In this document: positions 24,931-33,295 of the stretch, in pieces | Layout: each line of letters starts with the position of its first letter | How positions within the stretch are numbered: the stretch's first letter is position 1 | DNA from: UBA5239 sp031548025 | Lineage (GTDB): Bacteria > Verrucomicrobiota > Lentisphaeria > Victivallales > Victivallaceae | DNA length: 64,000 nt | Reading direction: 5' to 3' | Assembly (NCBI GenBank): GCA_031548025.1 | Contig: JAVBRM010000032.1 | Location: 1 to 64,000, forward strand | Made by a program: the position numbers and the translations under genes | Notes under the pieces: model-generated | What the model was told of the DNA's origin: nothing | The model's database searches: none | Seen by the model: only the letters and a program-made list of their open reading frames with translations

Positions 24931-27177
24931 ATGTACGATCTTGGCGCTAGCGCCGTAAAGCCCCACGACTTGTCGATTTTGCCGACAGGTTCTCAACCCG
25001 CCGCACTCGAATTTCCCCATTTCCCCACCCGGTGGCAGGCTTTTCTGTGGAGAAATTGCCGTTATTTCCCGCATGCGAAGTTGGCTGAGGTGTTGGAATG
25101 CTCCATTGATACGGTGCGCCTTGCCTTGCAAGAGCTCGGATTGCCGGAGGATTTGCACCACAATCCCAATTGGCTCAAGATCGGTTATCTGAGTATCATT
25201 CGTGATAATTGGCATTTATTGGACTATGAGCAGCTATTACAATTATTGGACTGGACGCCGGAAAAACTCAATCATACGTTATGCGAAGAAGACTTTTTGT
25301 GGTCCAAGATGGGGCGCCTGAAACCGCTCTGCGGCAGGTTGGCTTACAAGCCGCTGACGAGAGAACAGCGGCTGGCGACGGTATTGCTGCGGATACGTTT
25401 ACATAAGCATGTGGCCAAACAGGATATGGATTATGTTGAACAGCCGTTTACCTTTGCCGCTCACTACCGGCCTCCGAAAGATAGCGCGGGCAAAGGTAAG
25501 TTCAAGCTCAATTTTATTCATTCTTATGCGGCAAGCTGTGGAGACTTGTTTTACGATATAGAGAACTATGACCCGATACCGGAGGACTTGCTGCGTCAAT
25601 ACGCTTCGCACGGCATCAAAGGAATCTGGGTTCATGCCCTGCTGTATCTGCTGCATCCGATCGAAGGCGCCGAGGAATATTCCGCGGGCTATGAACAACG
25701 TTTGGTCAATCTGGAAAAACTTACCGGACGTTGCGCCGGATACGGCATAAAAATATTTTTGTACCTGAATGAACCCCGGGGTATGCCCGCTCAATTTTAT
25801 CTCAAACACCCGGAGTGGGAAGGTATCGACATTCCTACCCGGAAAACAAAAACCACTTGCACTTCCTTCGAAAAACCGCTGAAATGGCTTGAAGAAGCCT
25901 GTTATGCGGTTTTCAACCGGATTCCCGAACTTGCCGGGGTATTCCTGATCAACATGTCGGAAAATCCGACCCATTGCAACTATGCTTTCAATAAGCACCA
26001 GTGTCCACGTTGCGCTTTCCGTGACGGCGCGGATATCATCGCGGAAATCATTACCGCCGTGGAGTCGGGAATTCACCGGGCGGCGCCTGAGGCGATGGTA
26101 ATCGCCAATGACTGGGCTTGGCGCGCAAACCGGAATGATAAAGTTTTTCTGGATTTTAAGAAAAAGGTGATCGATCGGCTTCCGGAAAATGTCTGTTTAC
26201 TGAGCGTAAGCGAATGGAACATGAAAACCGATATCGGCGGAGTCAAACATTATGTTATGGATTACTCCATTTCGCAGGTGGGACCGAGCGAGGAAGTGAC
26301 TGCGGCCTGGGATTATGCCCGTAAACGAGGCCTGAAAGTTATGGCAAAAATCCAGATGAACAATTCCTGGGAACTCTCCGCCGTACCGTTCATCCCCGTA
26401 CCATATCTGATGCAGGAACATCTGGAAAAACTTTCTCGCTGCGGAATCAAGGATTTAATGCTGGGTTGGACGCTCGGCGGTTATCCCGGAGGATATCTGG
26501 AATTATTGAATAAAAATGTGGAGGAAATTGCCGCCGAGTATTTTTCTCCTGAAAATTCCCGGGAGGTTTGTTCTGCATGGAAAATGTTCAGCGAAGCTTT
26601 CCGCAATTTTCCTTTTGGAATTTTTGTTATTTACCAGGCTCCGATGAATTACGGTCCCATGAATCTTCTGCATTTGAAACCGACCAATTACAAGGCCACA
26701 ATGATCGGTTTCCCGTATGACGACCTGACGGGCTGGCGCTCAGTATATCCGGAAGACGTTTTTGAAGAACAGTTCCGGAAGCTCACCGAAGGTTGGAAAT
26801 CCGGGCTCGACATCCTGGAATCGATAGGCGACGAACTGACCGTAAGCGAACGAGAGGCATGGCAGGAACAATACAGCATGGCCCTGACGTCCTATTGCCA
26901 TTTCCGCAGCACTTACCTGCAAATACGTTTTGTCCGCGCCCGCAATGCCGGAGATTGCGAAAACATGCGCCTTGCCATTGCCGAAGAACTGGAGCTGGCG
27001 CATAAATTGTATGATTTGATCCGCCGCGATTCCCGAATCGGTTTCGAGGCCAGTAATCATTATTACTACAATCTGAACAGCCTTCTGGAGAAAATCATCA
27101 ACTGCGAATACATTCTGACTGTTTTGAACAATCATAAACAAATGGTTCCCCGGAAAATATTGGAACCTCTGATCTAA
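24931..27177 (+). CDS. Unknown 748-residue protein, TIM-barrel-like, GH-associated
   Basis: I do not recognise a named family. The first 170 residues are helical, with two similar helix-turn-helix-like stretches (KLAEVLECSIDTVRLALQEL and YEQLLQLLDWTPEKLNHTL). The middle (about 190-560) reads like a TIM-barrel: GIKGIWVHALLYLLHP, then GVFLINMSENPTHC. In that last strand E344 stands where GH20 enzymes have their catalytic Asp-Glu, and a CPRC pair (C358, C361) follows as in the GH20 of the same operon. The C-terminal 190 residues are helical. No signal peptide. It sits 59 bp behind the GH16 gene and 11 bp before GH20, so a hydrolase acting on imported oligosaccharides is likely but unproven. Confidence 0.6.
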   Translation: MYDLGASAVKPHDLSILPTGSQPAALEFPHFPTRWQAFLWRNCRYFPHAKLAEVLECSIDTVRLALQELGLPEDLHHNPNWLKIGYLSIIRDNWHLLDYEQLLQLLDWTPEKLNHTLCEEDFLWSKMGRLKPLCGRLAYKPLTREQRLATVLLRIRLHKHVAKQDMDYVEQPFTFAAHYRPPKDSAGKGKFKLNFIHSYAASCGDLFYDIENYDPIPEDLLRQYASHGIKGIWVHALLYLLHPIEGAEEYSAGYEQRLVNLEKLTGRCAGYGIKIFLYLNEPRGMPAQFYLKHPEWEGIDIPTRKTKTTCTSFEKPLKWLEEACYAVFNRIPELAGVFLINMSENPTHCNYAFNKHQCPRCAFRDGADIIAEIITAVESGIHRAAPEAMVIANDWAWRANRNDKVFLDFKKKVIDRLPENVCLLSVSEWNMKTDIGGVKHYVMDYSISQVGPSEEVTAAWDYARKRGLKVMAKIQMNNSWELSAVPFIPVPYLMQEHLEKLSRCGIKDLMLGWTLGGYPGGYLELLNKNVEEIAAEYFSPENSREVCSAWKMFSEAFRNFPFGIFVIYQAPMNYGPMNLLHLKPTNYKATMIGFPYDDLTGWRSVYPEDVFEEQFRKLTEGWKSGLDILESIGDELTVSEREAWQEQYSMALTSYCHFRSTYLQIRFVRARNAGDCENMRLAIAEELELAHKLYDLIRRDSRIGFEASNHYYYNLNSLLEKIINCEYILTVLNNHKQMVPRKILEPLI

Positions 27178-27188
27178 GGAATAGGATA

Positions 27189-28559
27189 ATGATTTTAACT
27201 GATTTACTACCGGCGCCGGCTTCGGTGATTGTTGCCGAAGGAGCTCTCGATCTGAACAAAACGAATAAACTCCAGGCAGGCTCCGGCACCGACTTCATGG
27301 TTTCCCGGGTTGAGGATATTTTCCGAACTTTCGGGCTGGTTCCGAATATCGAACTGGAACTTGCCCCGAGACTTGGAGCCGAAGCCTGGGAAATGATAAT
27401 CGACTCCCAACAAATCACCTTATCCGGCGGCGACCGGGCCGGACTGTTTTATGGCACAACGGCACTCAAACAGTTGCTGACGCTTGCTTGCATTAAAGGT
27501 GCGGAAGCAGCGCAAATTCCCTGCGGCACAATCTCCGACGCCCCGCGTTTTTCTTACCGTGGTTTCCTGCTCGACAGCGCCCGGCATTTTCAGCCGGTCA
27601 GCCGGGTCAAAGAGGTCATCCGTTTGATAGCGGAAATGCGGCTCAATCATTTTCATTGGCACCTGGTGGACAATCAGGGATGGCGTTATCAGCCGGAACT
27701 GGCCCCGGAACTGGCCGGCGTCTCGCCGGGATTTTACCGCAAAGATGAATTACGCGAAATAGCGGCTTATGCCGCGGAACACTTCATCACCATCATTCCC
27801 GAGCTCGAAATGCCGGGACATTCAAAAGGCATTCTCGCTCTGCGCCCCGAATTGGCGTGCAATCCTTCCCAACCCGGGCGGGAGATTTGCCTCAGTTCTC
27901 CCGAAGTCCGGCGATTCCTACAGGAGTTGCTGCTGGAAATCATGGAAATATTCCCGGATTCGCCGATCATTCATTTAGGCGGTGACGAAGCCTCATCTGC
28001 CGCCTGGGAGACCTGTCCACGCTGTCAAACCGCGCTGCAAGAACTCTCCCTGGCGAATATGCGGGAGCTGGAAAGTCATTTCATGAAAGATATGTGCCGT
28101 TTTGTCCTGGAACATGGCCGGACGCCAATGGTTTGGTCGACTCACTCCGTAATGCAACCGGAAGTTATCGTACAGATCTGGAATTCGATTCACGAGCTTG
28201 GTTCGATCCATCAACACGGTAACCGGATCGTCAATTCAGTCCATTACAATTATTATCTCGATTATCCGGCTAACGGTGCCGATTCCATGCATAACTGGAT
28301 GCCCGCGCTGCCGGAGGAAACGATATATCTGGCCGAACCGTATTTCCATCAGGAACAACTGGTGGGCTCGAAACTGCTTGGCCCGGAAGCCTGCCTGTGG
28401 ACGGAAATCATCCCCGAATGGCGGGTTATGCCCAAGCTGAAAGATCGTCTCTTCGCCTTTGCTGAAACCGCCTGGAGCCTCCCGGCAAAACGCGAATGGC
28501 ACGACTATTCGCGCCGGAAATCAAGTCTCCGCGACGCCGGTTATTTTGATCTTATTTAA
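27189..28559 (+). CDS. GH20 beta-N-acetylhexosaminidase (cassette C)
   Basis: Protein of 456 residues with a GH20b-type N-terminal domain (about 1-120, LSGGDRAGLFYGTTALKQLL) and the catalytic barrel, starting RFSYRGFLLDSARHFQPV. The catalytic pair is D266-E267 in IIHLGGDEASS. CPRC (C276, C279) follows. No signal peptide, so it should act in the cytoplasm on imported oligosaccharides, releasing GlcNAc or GalNAc. It follows the unknown 748-residue protein by 11 bp and is the last gene of cassette C. It meets the minus-strand LacI end to end, overlapping by 4 bp. Confidence 0.88.
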   Translation: MILTDLLPAPASVIVAEGALDLNKTNKLQAGSGTDFMVSRVEDIFRTFGLVPNIELELAPRLGAEAWEMIIDSQQITLSGGDRAGLFYGTTALKQLLTLACIKGAEAAQIPCGTISDAPRFSYRGFLLDSARHFQPVSRVKEVIRLIAEMRLNHFHWHLVDNQGWRYQPELAPELAGVSPGFYRKDELREIAAYAAEHFITIIPELEMPGHSKGILALRPELACNPSQPGREICLSSPEVRRFLQELLLEIMEIFPDSPIIHLGGDEASSAAWETCPRCQTALQELSLANMRELESHFMKDMCRFVLEHGRTPMVWSTHSVMQPEVIVQIWNSIHELGSIHQHGNRIVNSVHYNYYLDYPANGADSMHNWMPALPEETIYLAEPYFHQEQLVGSKLLGPEACLWTEIIPEWRVMPKLKDRLFAFAETAWSLPAKREWHDYSRRKSSLRDAGYFDLI

Positions 28560-29602
28560 CCGGAGAAACGGCCGGGATAGAGACGCTCTCCCGGCTGAAA
28601 TTCGTCGGCCAGCAATGCGTTGACGGCATCCACCGCCATTTCCCGCAAGGGATAAGACATCGCCGGCAGATCGGGGTCAAAAAGCCGGGAATTGCACCAC
28701 TCGTAAGCCAGCACCACGTCAACCGACTCCGGAATACCGCAGTTGAGCTGAAACGACTGCGGATAATTCCACTCGCCGGCAGAACTGGAGTCGCCCCGGA
28801 TATGCGCGATCAATGCATCGAAACGCTTTTCCGCATACGCTTTGGCCACGCTTTCCCGTTCCTTGCCGGATGGCGCCGCAATCACTTGCCGGTAGGATAT
28901 TCCCGCCTCCTGAAGCGCCGCTTCGTAACCGTGCGACAATGCGTTTTCCGGTTCCCCGACCGCGTTTTCCGGCATCAGCAACGCGATCCGGCGATGCCCG
29001 GCATCGATCAACTGTTTGGTCTGCAATTCCGTTCCCTGCCGGTTTTGATAGGTGAACAGCGCCCATGATTTCGTCATTTGGGCAAACCGGCTGCGCCAGA
29101 ATCCGTCGTTCTGAATCATGGCGATCCGGCAGTGGCGCTCCGAAAGTTCCAGAAGCGGAATTATGAACCACGGCCCGGTGGCAATCACCCTGGCCCCGGC
29201 GCCGATTCCTTCAAGCCACGGCCAGCGGATCGTCATCGGCTCATTGCTGGCCGACACCGGAATGACCTCGATCGACCCTTCGGCCGCGGTAACGGCTTCC
29301 ATTATCCCGCCGAAAACGATCTGATTGTGTAAATTCCACTGGAGGGGGTTATCGAGGAAACCGGGACAGGGAATCAGCATGACAATCGGAGGACGCCGCC
29401 CGGACTTAGACGGTTTATCGAGTATTTTGGCTAATTTCTGACTGGTTCCCCGGGGAGAATAGTTGAAATCCCGGGCAATTTCAAGAATTCTGTCCTGAAG
29501 TTGCTTTGAAACTTGCCCTGTCGCTTTCTCGCTCAAAACCCGCGAGACCGTCATTTGACTGACCCCCGCGCGCTCCGCGATATCTTTAAGCGTTATGCCC
29601 AT
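28556..29602 (-). CDS. LacI-family regulator overlapping the purF-like gene
   Basis: Regulator of 348 residues (MGITLKDIAERAGVSQMTVSRVLSEK), closest visible relative the cassette B regulator at 15435. An upstream Met at 29674 lies deep inside the purF-like gene. The Met at 29602 overlaps the purF-like stop by one base (TAATG) and begins with the family's usual sequence. It therefore seems to be translated by coupling from the purF-like message and has no promoter of its own that I can see. It may control cassette C, whose last gene it meets tail to tail, or something else. Confidence 0.8.
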   Translation of the reverse strand: MGITLKDIAERAGVSQMTVSRVLSEKATGQVSKQLQDRILEIARDFNYSPRGTSQKLAKILDKPSKSGRRPPIVMLIPCPGFLDNPLQWNLHNQIVFGGIMEAVTAAEGSIEVIPVSASNEPMTIRWPWLEGIGAGARVIATGPWFIIPLLELSERHCRIAMIQNDGFWRSRFAQMTKSWALFTYQNRQGTELQTKQLIDAGHRRIALLMPENAVGEPENALSHGYEAALQEAGISYRQVIAAPSGKERESVAKAYAEKRFDALIAHIRGDSSSAGEWNYPQSFQLNCGIPESVDVVLAYEWCNSRLFDPDLPAMSYPLREMAVDAVNALLADEFQPGERLYPGRFSG

Positions 29603-31041
29603 TATTCCCGATTCAATTCTTTTTCGACATCCTGCTCGGTAACGCCGTCCCAACAATATGTGCAGAGGCGGCATTTCGGCATTCCAATGGCTTCGACCAT
29701 TTTTTCCAGCGTCTGAAATCCCAGCGAGCTGAGATTCAGCTCACGGCGGATTTCCTCAACCATGGCCTGATGCTTGGGATTGGTGGCGTCGATGTATTCT
29801 TTCAGATCGATTTTGCTGTTGTCGCCCTCAAGCTTGCGGATGGCGCGCCGCGCCGCCAAGTCGAGTTCCGACTTCGAACGGCTGAAATTCAGGTATTTGC
29901 AACTGAAAAGCAATGGCGGGCAAGCTGCACGGACATGCACCACTTTAGCGCCGGCTTTGTATAAACGGGTTACCGTATTGCGCATCTGGGTTCCGCGTAC
30001 CACCGAATCGTCGCAGAACAGCAGTTTTTTATCTTTAATCAATTCTTTGACCGGGATCAGTTTCATGTTCGAAACCATCTCGCGGATCTGCTGGTTCTGC
30101 GGCATAAAGCTGCGGGCCCAGGTCGGAGTATATTTGACAAACGCCCGGCAGTATTTCACCCCGGAAGCATGGGCATAGCCCAGCGCATGAGCCACCCCGG
30201 AGTCCGGCACCCCGCAAACGGAATCGATATCCAGATGTTCCCCCTCGGCCAGCAGTTCGCCGTTGCGATAACGCATCGCCTCGGTATTGCGTCCCTCGAA
30301 GCTCGAGGAAGGATAACCGAAGTAAACCCAGAAAAACGAGCAGATCTGATTGACCTTGTTCGGAGCTTTTTTCTGCGTTACCTTGTCGCTGTCGATGAAG
30401 ACGATTTCACCGGGACCAAGGTCGCAATACTCCTCGTAATCGAGATTCGGAAACGCCGAAGTCTCCATTGTCATCGCAAAAGCGCCCTCTTTGGAGCCAA
30501 TACTGATCGGCGTGCGCCCATAACGGTCGCGGGCGGCGTAAATACCGTTTTCCACCAACAGCAGCATCGAACACGAACCGTCGATTTTTTCCTGGGCGAA
30601 TTCAATTCCTTCGACGATCGAATCCTTGCTGTTGATCAACGCCGCCACCAGCTCGGTGGGATTGATCTCGCCGCGGCTCATTTCGGAAAATTGCGCTACC
30701 CCGCTCCGGAAAAGCTCTTTCATCAAAGCGTTGGAATTGACGATCTTGCCCACGGTAACAATACCGAAAGTCCCGAGGTGTGAGGTTATGATCAACGGTT
30801 GATCCTCATAATCGCTGATGACTCCGATACCGATATTGCCGCTGAATTGCGCCAGATCGCTGTCGAATTTGGAGCGGAATTGGGAATTGGTAATGTCATG
30901 AATGGTTCTGGTGATCCGGTAAGTGCTGTCCATAACCGCCAGTCCGCCGCGCCGAGTTCCAAGATGAGAATGATAGTCAGTGCCGAAAAAGAGATCCCGT
31001 ACACAGTCGCTCTTTGATACTACGCCAAAAAAACCGCCCAT
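29602..31041 (-). CDS. PurF-like amidophosphoribosyltransferase lacking Cys nucleophile
   Basis: Protein of 479 residues with the PurF architecture: an Ntn-type glutaminase half (SHLGTRRGGLAV, HLGTFGIVTVGKI) and a phosphoribosyltransferase half with the PRPP loop (DDSVVRGT, 344-351). PurF normally exposes a Cys directly after Met or a short propeptide. Here the sequence is MGGFFGVVS with no Cys at the expected place, so glutamine hydrolysis should be lost. Cys234, Cys381, Cys456 and Cys459 match the spacing of the iron-sulfur ligands of B. subtilis-type PurF. It may use ammonia directly or be a diverged paralogue. It is divergent from purQ. Confidence 0.8.
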   Translation of the reverse strand: MGGFFGVVSKSDCVRDLFFGTDYHSHLGTRRGGLAVMDSTYRITRTIHDITNSQFRSKFDSDLAQFSGNIGIGVISDYEDQPLIITSHLGTFGIVTVGKIVNSNALMKELFRSGVAQFSEMSRGEINPTELVAALINSKDSIVEGIEFAQEKIDGSCSMLLLVENGIYAARDRYGRTPISIGSKEGAFAMTMETSAFPNLDYEEYCDLGPGEIVFIDSDKVTQKKAPNKVNQICSFFWVYFGYPSSSFEGRNTEAMRYRNGELLAEGEHLDIDSVCGVPDSGVAHALGYAHASGVKYCRAFVKYTPTWARSFMPQNQQIREMVSNMKLIPVKELIKDKKLLFCDDSVVRGTQMRNTVTRLYKAGAKVVHVRAACPPLLFSCKYLNFSRSKSELDLAARRAIRKLEGDNSKIDLKEYIDATNPKHQAMVEEIRRELNLSSLGFQTLEKMVEAIGMPKCRLCTYCWDGVTEQDVEKELNRE

Positions 31042-31215
31042 GAGTGCCAGTCCTTATTTTGTCAAGTTTAAATATGCCACTGGTAATATAGCACGTTCGG
31101 ACAAAGTTAAAACCTCGAAACAGAGAAAAAAATTTTGAATTCAACATTGATTTAAGCCACTTTCGGGAGTAACTTATCAACAATAATTTTTAATCAAACA
31201 AAACATAGACAAATC

Positions 31216-32025
31216 ATGGCCAAATCTAAAGTAAAGGTATTGGGAATCACCGGATTCGGTTTGAATTGCGAAAAAGAAACCGCCGCGGCCTTCAATTATT
31301 GCGGAGCCACCGCGGAAAAAGTTCACCTGAACGACCTTCTGAACGGCAACCGCAATCTGGCCGAATTTCATATTCTGGCCTTTATCGGCGGATTTTCTTT
31401 CGGCGACCACCTGGGCTCCGGCTCCGTTTTCGCCAACCGCGTCAAATACAATCTGCGCGATCAACTGGAAAAATTCATCGCCGACGGCAAACTGGTCATC
31501 GGCATCTGCAACGGCTTCCAGACCCTGACCCGCCTCGGCATGGTCCCTGCCCTTGAAAATCAATATTTCACCCAGCAGGTCGCCCTGGCCCACAACGATT
31601 CCGGCGTCTTCCGCGACGACTGGTGCCGCCTGAAAGCCAATCCGGCCTCCCCGTGCGTCTTTACCAAAGGCATCGATGAAATCCGGCTGCCCCTCCGCCA
31701 CGGCGAAGGCAAATTCGTCGCCGACGAACAAACCTTGAATACAGTTGAAGCCAACAATCAGGTAGTTTTCCGCTACATCAATCCCGACGGCAGCGTCGCC
31801 ACTGAATTCCCGGCCAATCCCAACGGTTCTTTGAACTCCATCGCCGGAATCTGCGACACCACCGGACGTATTTTCGGCCTGATGCCGCACCCGGAAGCCT
31901 TCCTCTCTCCCTTCAACTCTCCGAGCTGGACCACCGACAAAATCGAGGGCAAACTCGCAGAAGAAGGCGAAGGCGTAATCATTTTCCGCAACGCCGTAAA
32001 CTACGCAGCAGAAAACCTGATCTGA
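31216..32025 (+). CDS. purQ: Phosphoribosylformylglycinamidine synthase, glutaminase subunit
   Basis: Class I glutamine amidotransferase of 269 residues. The nucleophile is C98 in GICNGFQTL, with H225 and E227 in LMPHPEAF completing the triad. It supplies ammonia to the PurL synthase in step four of purine synthesis. It is longer than the usual PurQ of about 225 residues. No clear ribosome site precedes the ATG. It is divergent from the PurF-like gene with 174 bp between, so both may share purine control. A hairpin with T-rich tail follows (32059-32078). Confidence 0.85.
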   Translation: MAKSKVKVLGITGFGLNCEKETAAAFNYCGATAEKVHLNDLLNGNRNLAEFHILAFIGGFSFGDHLGSGSVFANRVKYNLRDQLEKFIADGKLVIGICNGFQTLTRLGMVPALENQYFTQQVALAHNDSGVFRDDWCRLKANPASPCVFTKGIDEIRLPLRHGEGKFVADEQTLNTVEANNQVVFRYINPDGSVATEFPANPNGSLNSIAGICDTTGRIFGLMPHPEAFLSPFNSPSWTTDKIEGKLAEEGEGVIIFRNAVNYAAENLI

Positions 32026-32050
32026 GCGACCAGGCTTTACATATCCCTTG

Positions 32051-32098
32051 AGGACACCGGGAGGCCCTATCGCCTCCCCTCTCTTTCCTCTTTTATCT
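32051..32098. repeat. Hairpin plus pyrimidine tract, copy 1
   Basis: GGGAGGC/GCCTCCC (32059-32065, 32072-32078) with loop CCTATC is followed by a C/T-only stretch. It would terminate purQ on the plus strand and lies just after the stop of the minus-strand oxidoreductase. A related sequence sits at 38184-38240. Confidence 0.6.
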
Positions 32099-33295
32099 TT
32101 ACTCTTTTCTCTCTACCAAATTGAATTCGTGGTAGTGTCTCATGCAGATTCGTTTGCCCCGGCCATGAAATGCTTCCGGATTGATCTCGCTGAGCATTTG
32201 TCCGGTTGAAAGTACCTGTTCCAACGTATTGCGGATATCACGGATCACAGTCTGGCATCCTTCGTTGCTCAGCCAGGCGGGATTTACCGGTATGATCGGA
32301 GACGATTCGTGGGCGCCGTTTACACATAGAGTATGCGCTTTGACCATTTCCAGCGAAGCCACCAGATCACTGCCTCCACGGCATTTATTAATCACTGCGG
32401 TCAGCAGATGGTCCCGTATCAATTCACAATCACGGTTGATGGGAATGACTGTGCCGTCTGAAATAACAATCTGTTCCAGACTGATGTTGACTTCTCCCGC
32501 CGTTCCCTCAATCCGGATCAGCGGAGGCTCCTTGCAATTATCTGCCCGGCTCATGGCGATAAACACCGGAAAAAATTCTGTTTCCAACACGATATTTCCA
32601 GTGTCGGCGGACTCGATGGGGCTGGCCTGGTAAAGCTCCGCCGTCACCGCGGTCAAGCGGCAGGATTCCTTTGTCGTCGCTCCGGCCAGAAATAACGCCA
32701 GATTGATTTGGTGCGCGTTCGAGTTGTTGAACGGCGAATCCAGCACCCAGCGCCCGTCATGCCGCAAGCGCCCCGCCCAGCTCGTGCGGCTGTAATAACT
32801 CGCATTCGCGGGGGCCACGGCCTTAATCTGAACCTTTCGGATATCGCCGATGATTTTACCGATCAACAGGCGTTTCAATTCCTGAAACTCCGGCCGGTAC
32901 AAATCCTGATAAGCCACGGCGACAAATTTTCCGGTTTCCCGCTCGACCCGCTGCATTTCTTCGATTTCCTGAATGGTAGCGGCGGCCGGTTTTTCCAGCA
33001 GGACATTGGCCCCGGCCTTCATGGCGGCGACCGCCATCGGCGCATGCATGGCGATACCGGTCGGAATACAACACAAATCCATCTTTCCGGCCTCGCACTC
33101 CAGCATTTTCCGGTAATCGTCGTAGATCACCGCGCCGATCGCCCGCAGCTCGACGCATTTTTCCGCTTCTTCCTTCTGATTGATCACCGTCGCGGCAGAA
33201 AACTTCAATTCCCCCCGCCGATGCCACCGCATCAAATTCCGGAAATGAACATCCCCATATCCGGAAACACCAATTAGCGCAACTTGAAACATCAT
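32099..33295 (-). CDS. Gfo/Idh/MocA-family oxidoreductase (cassette D)
   Basis: Protein of 398 residues. An N-terminal Rossmann fold (VALIGVSGYGDVHFRNL) binds NAD(P), and the catalytic strand is LLEKPAAATIQE (Lys of EKPxA). The family oxidises or reduces sugars and inositols. The substrate is not visible from sequence. Its start overlaps the beta-helix gene stop by 4 bp (ATGA), so it is the last gene of cassette D. It probably processes a sugar freed by the secreted member. Confidence 0.88.
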   Translation of the reverse strand: MMFQVALIGVSGYGDVHFRNLMRWHRRGELKFSAATVINQKEEAEKCVELRAIGAVIYDDYRKMLECEAGKMDLCCIPTGIAMHAPMAVAAMKAGANVLLEKPAAATIQEIEEMQRVERETGKFVAVAYQDLYRPEFQELKRLLIGKIIGDIRKVQIKAVAPANASYYSRTSWAGRLRHDGRWVLDSPFNNSNAHQINLALFLAGATTKESCRLTAVTAELYQASPIESADTGNIVLETEFFPVFIAMSRADNCKEPPLIRIEGTAGEVNISLEQIVISDGTVIPINRDCELIRDHLLTAVINKCRGGSDLVASLEMVKAHTLCVNGAHESSPIIPVNPAWLSNEGCQTVIRDIRNTLEQVLSTGQMLSEINPEAFHGRGKRICMRHYHEFNLVERKE

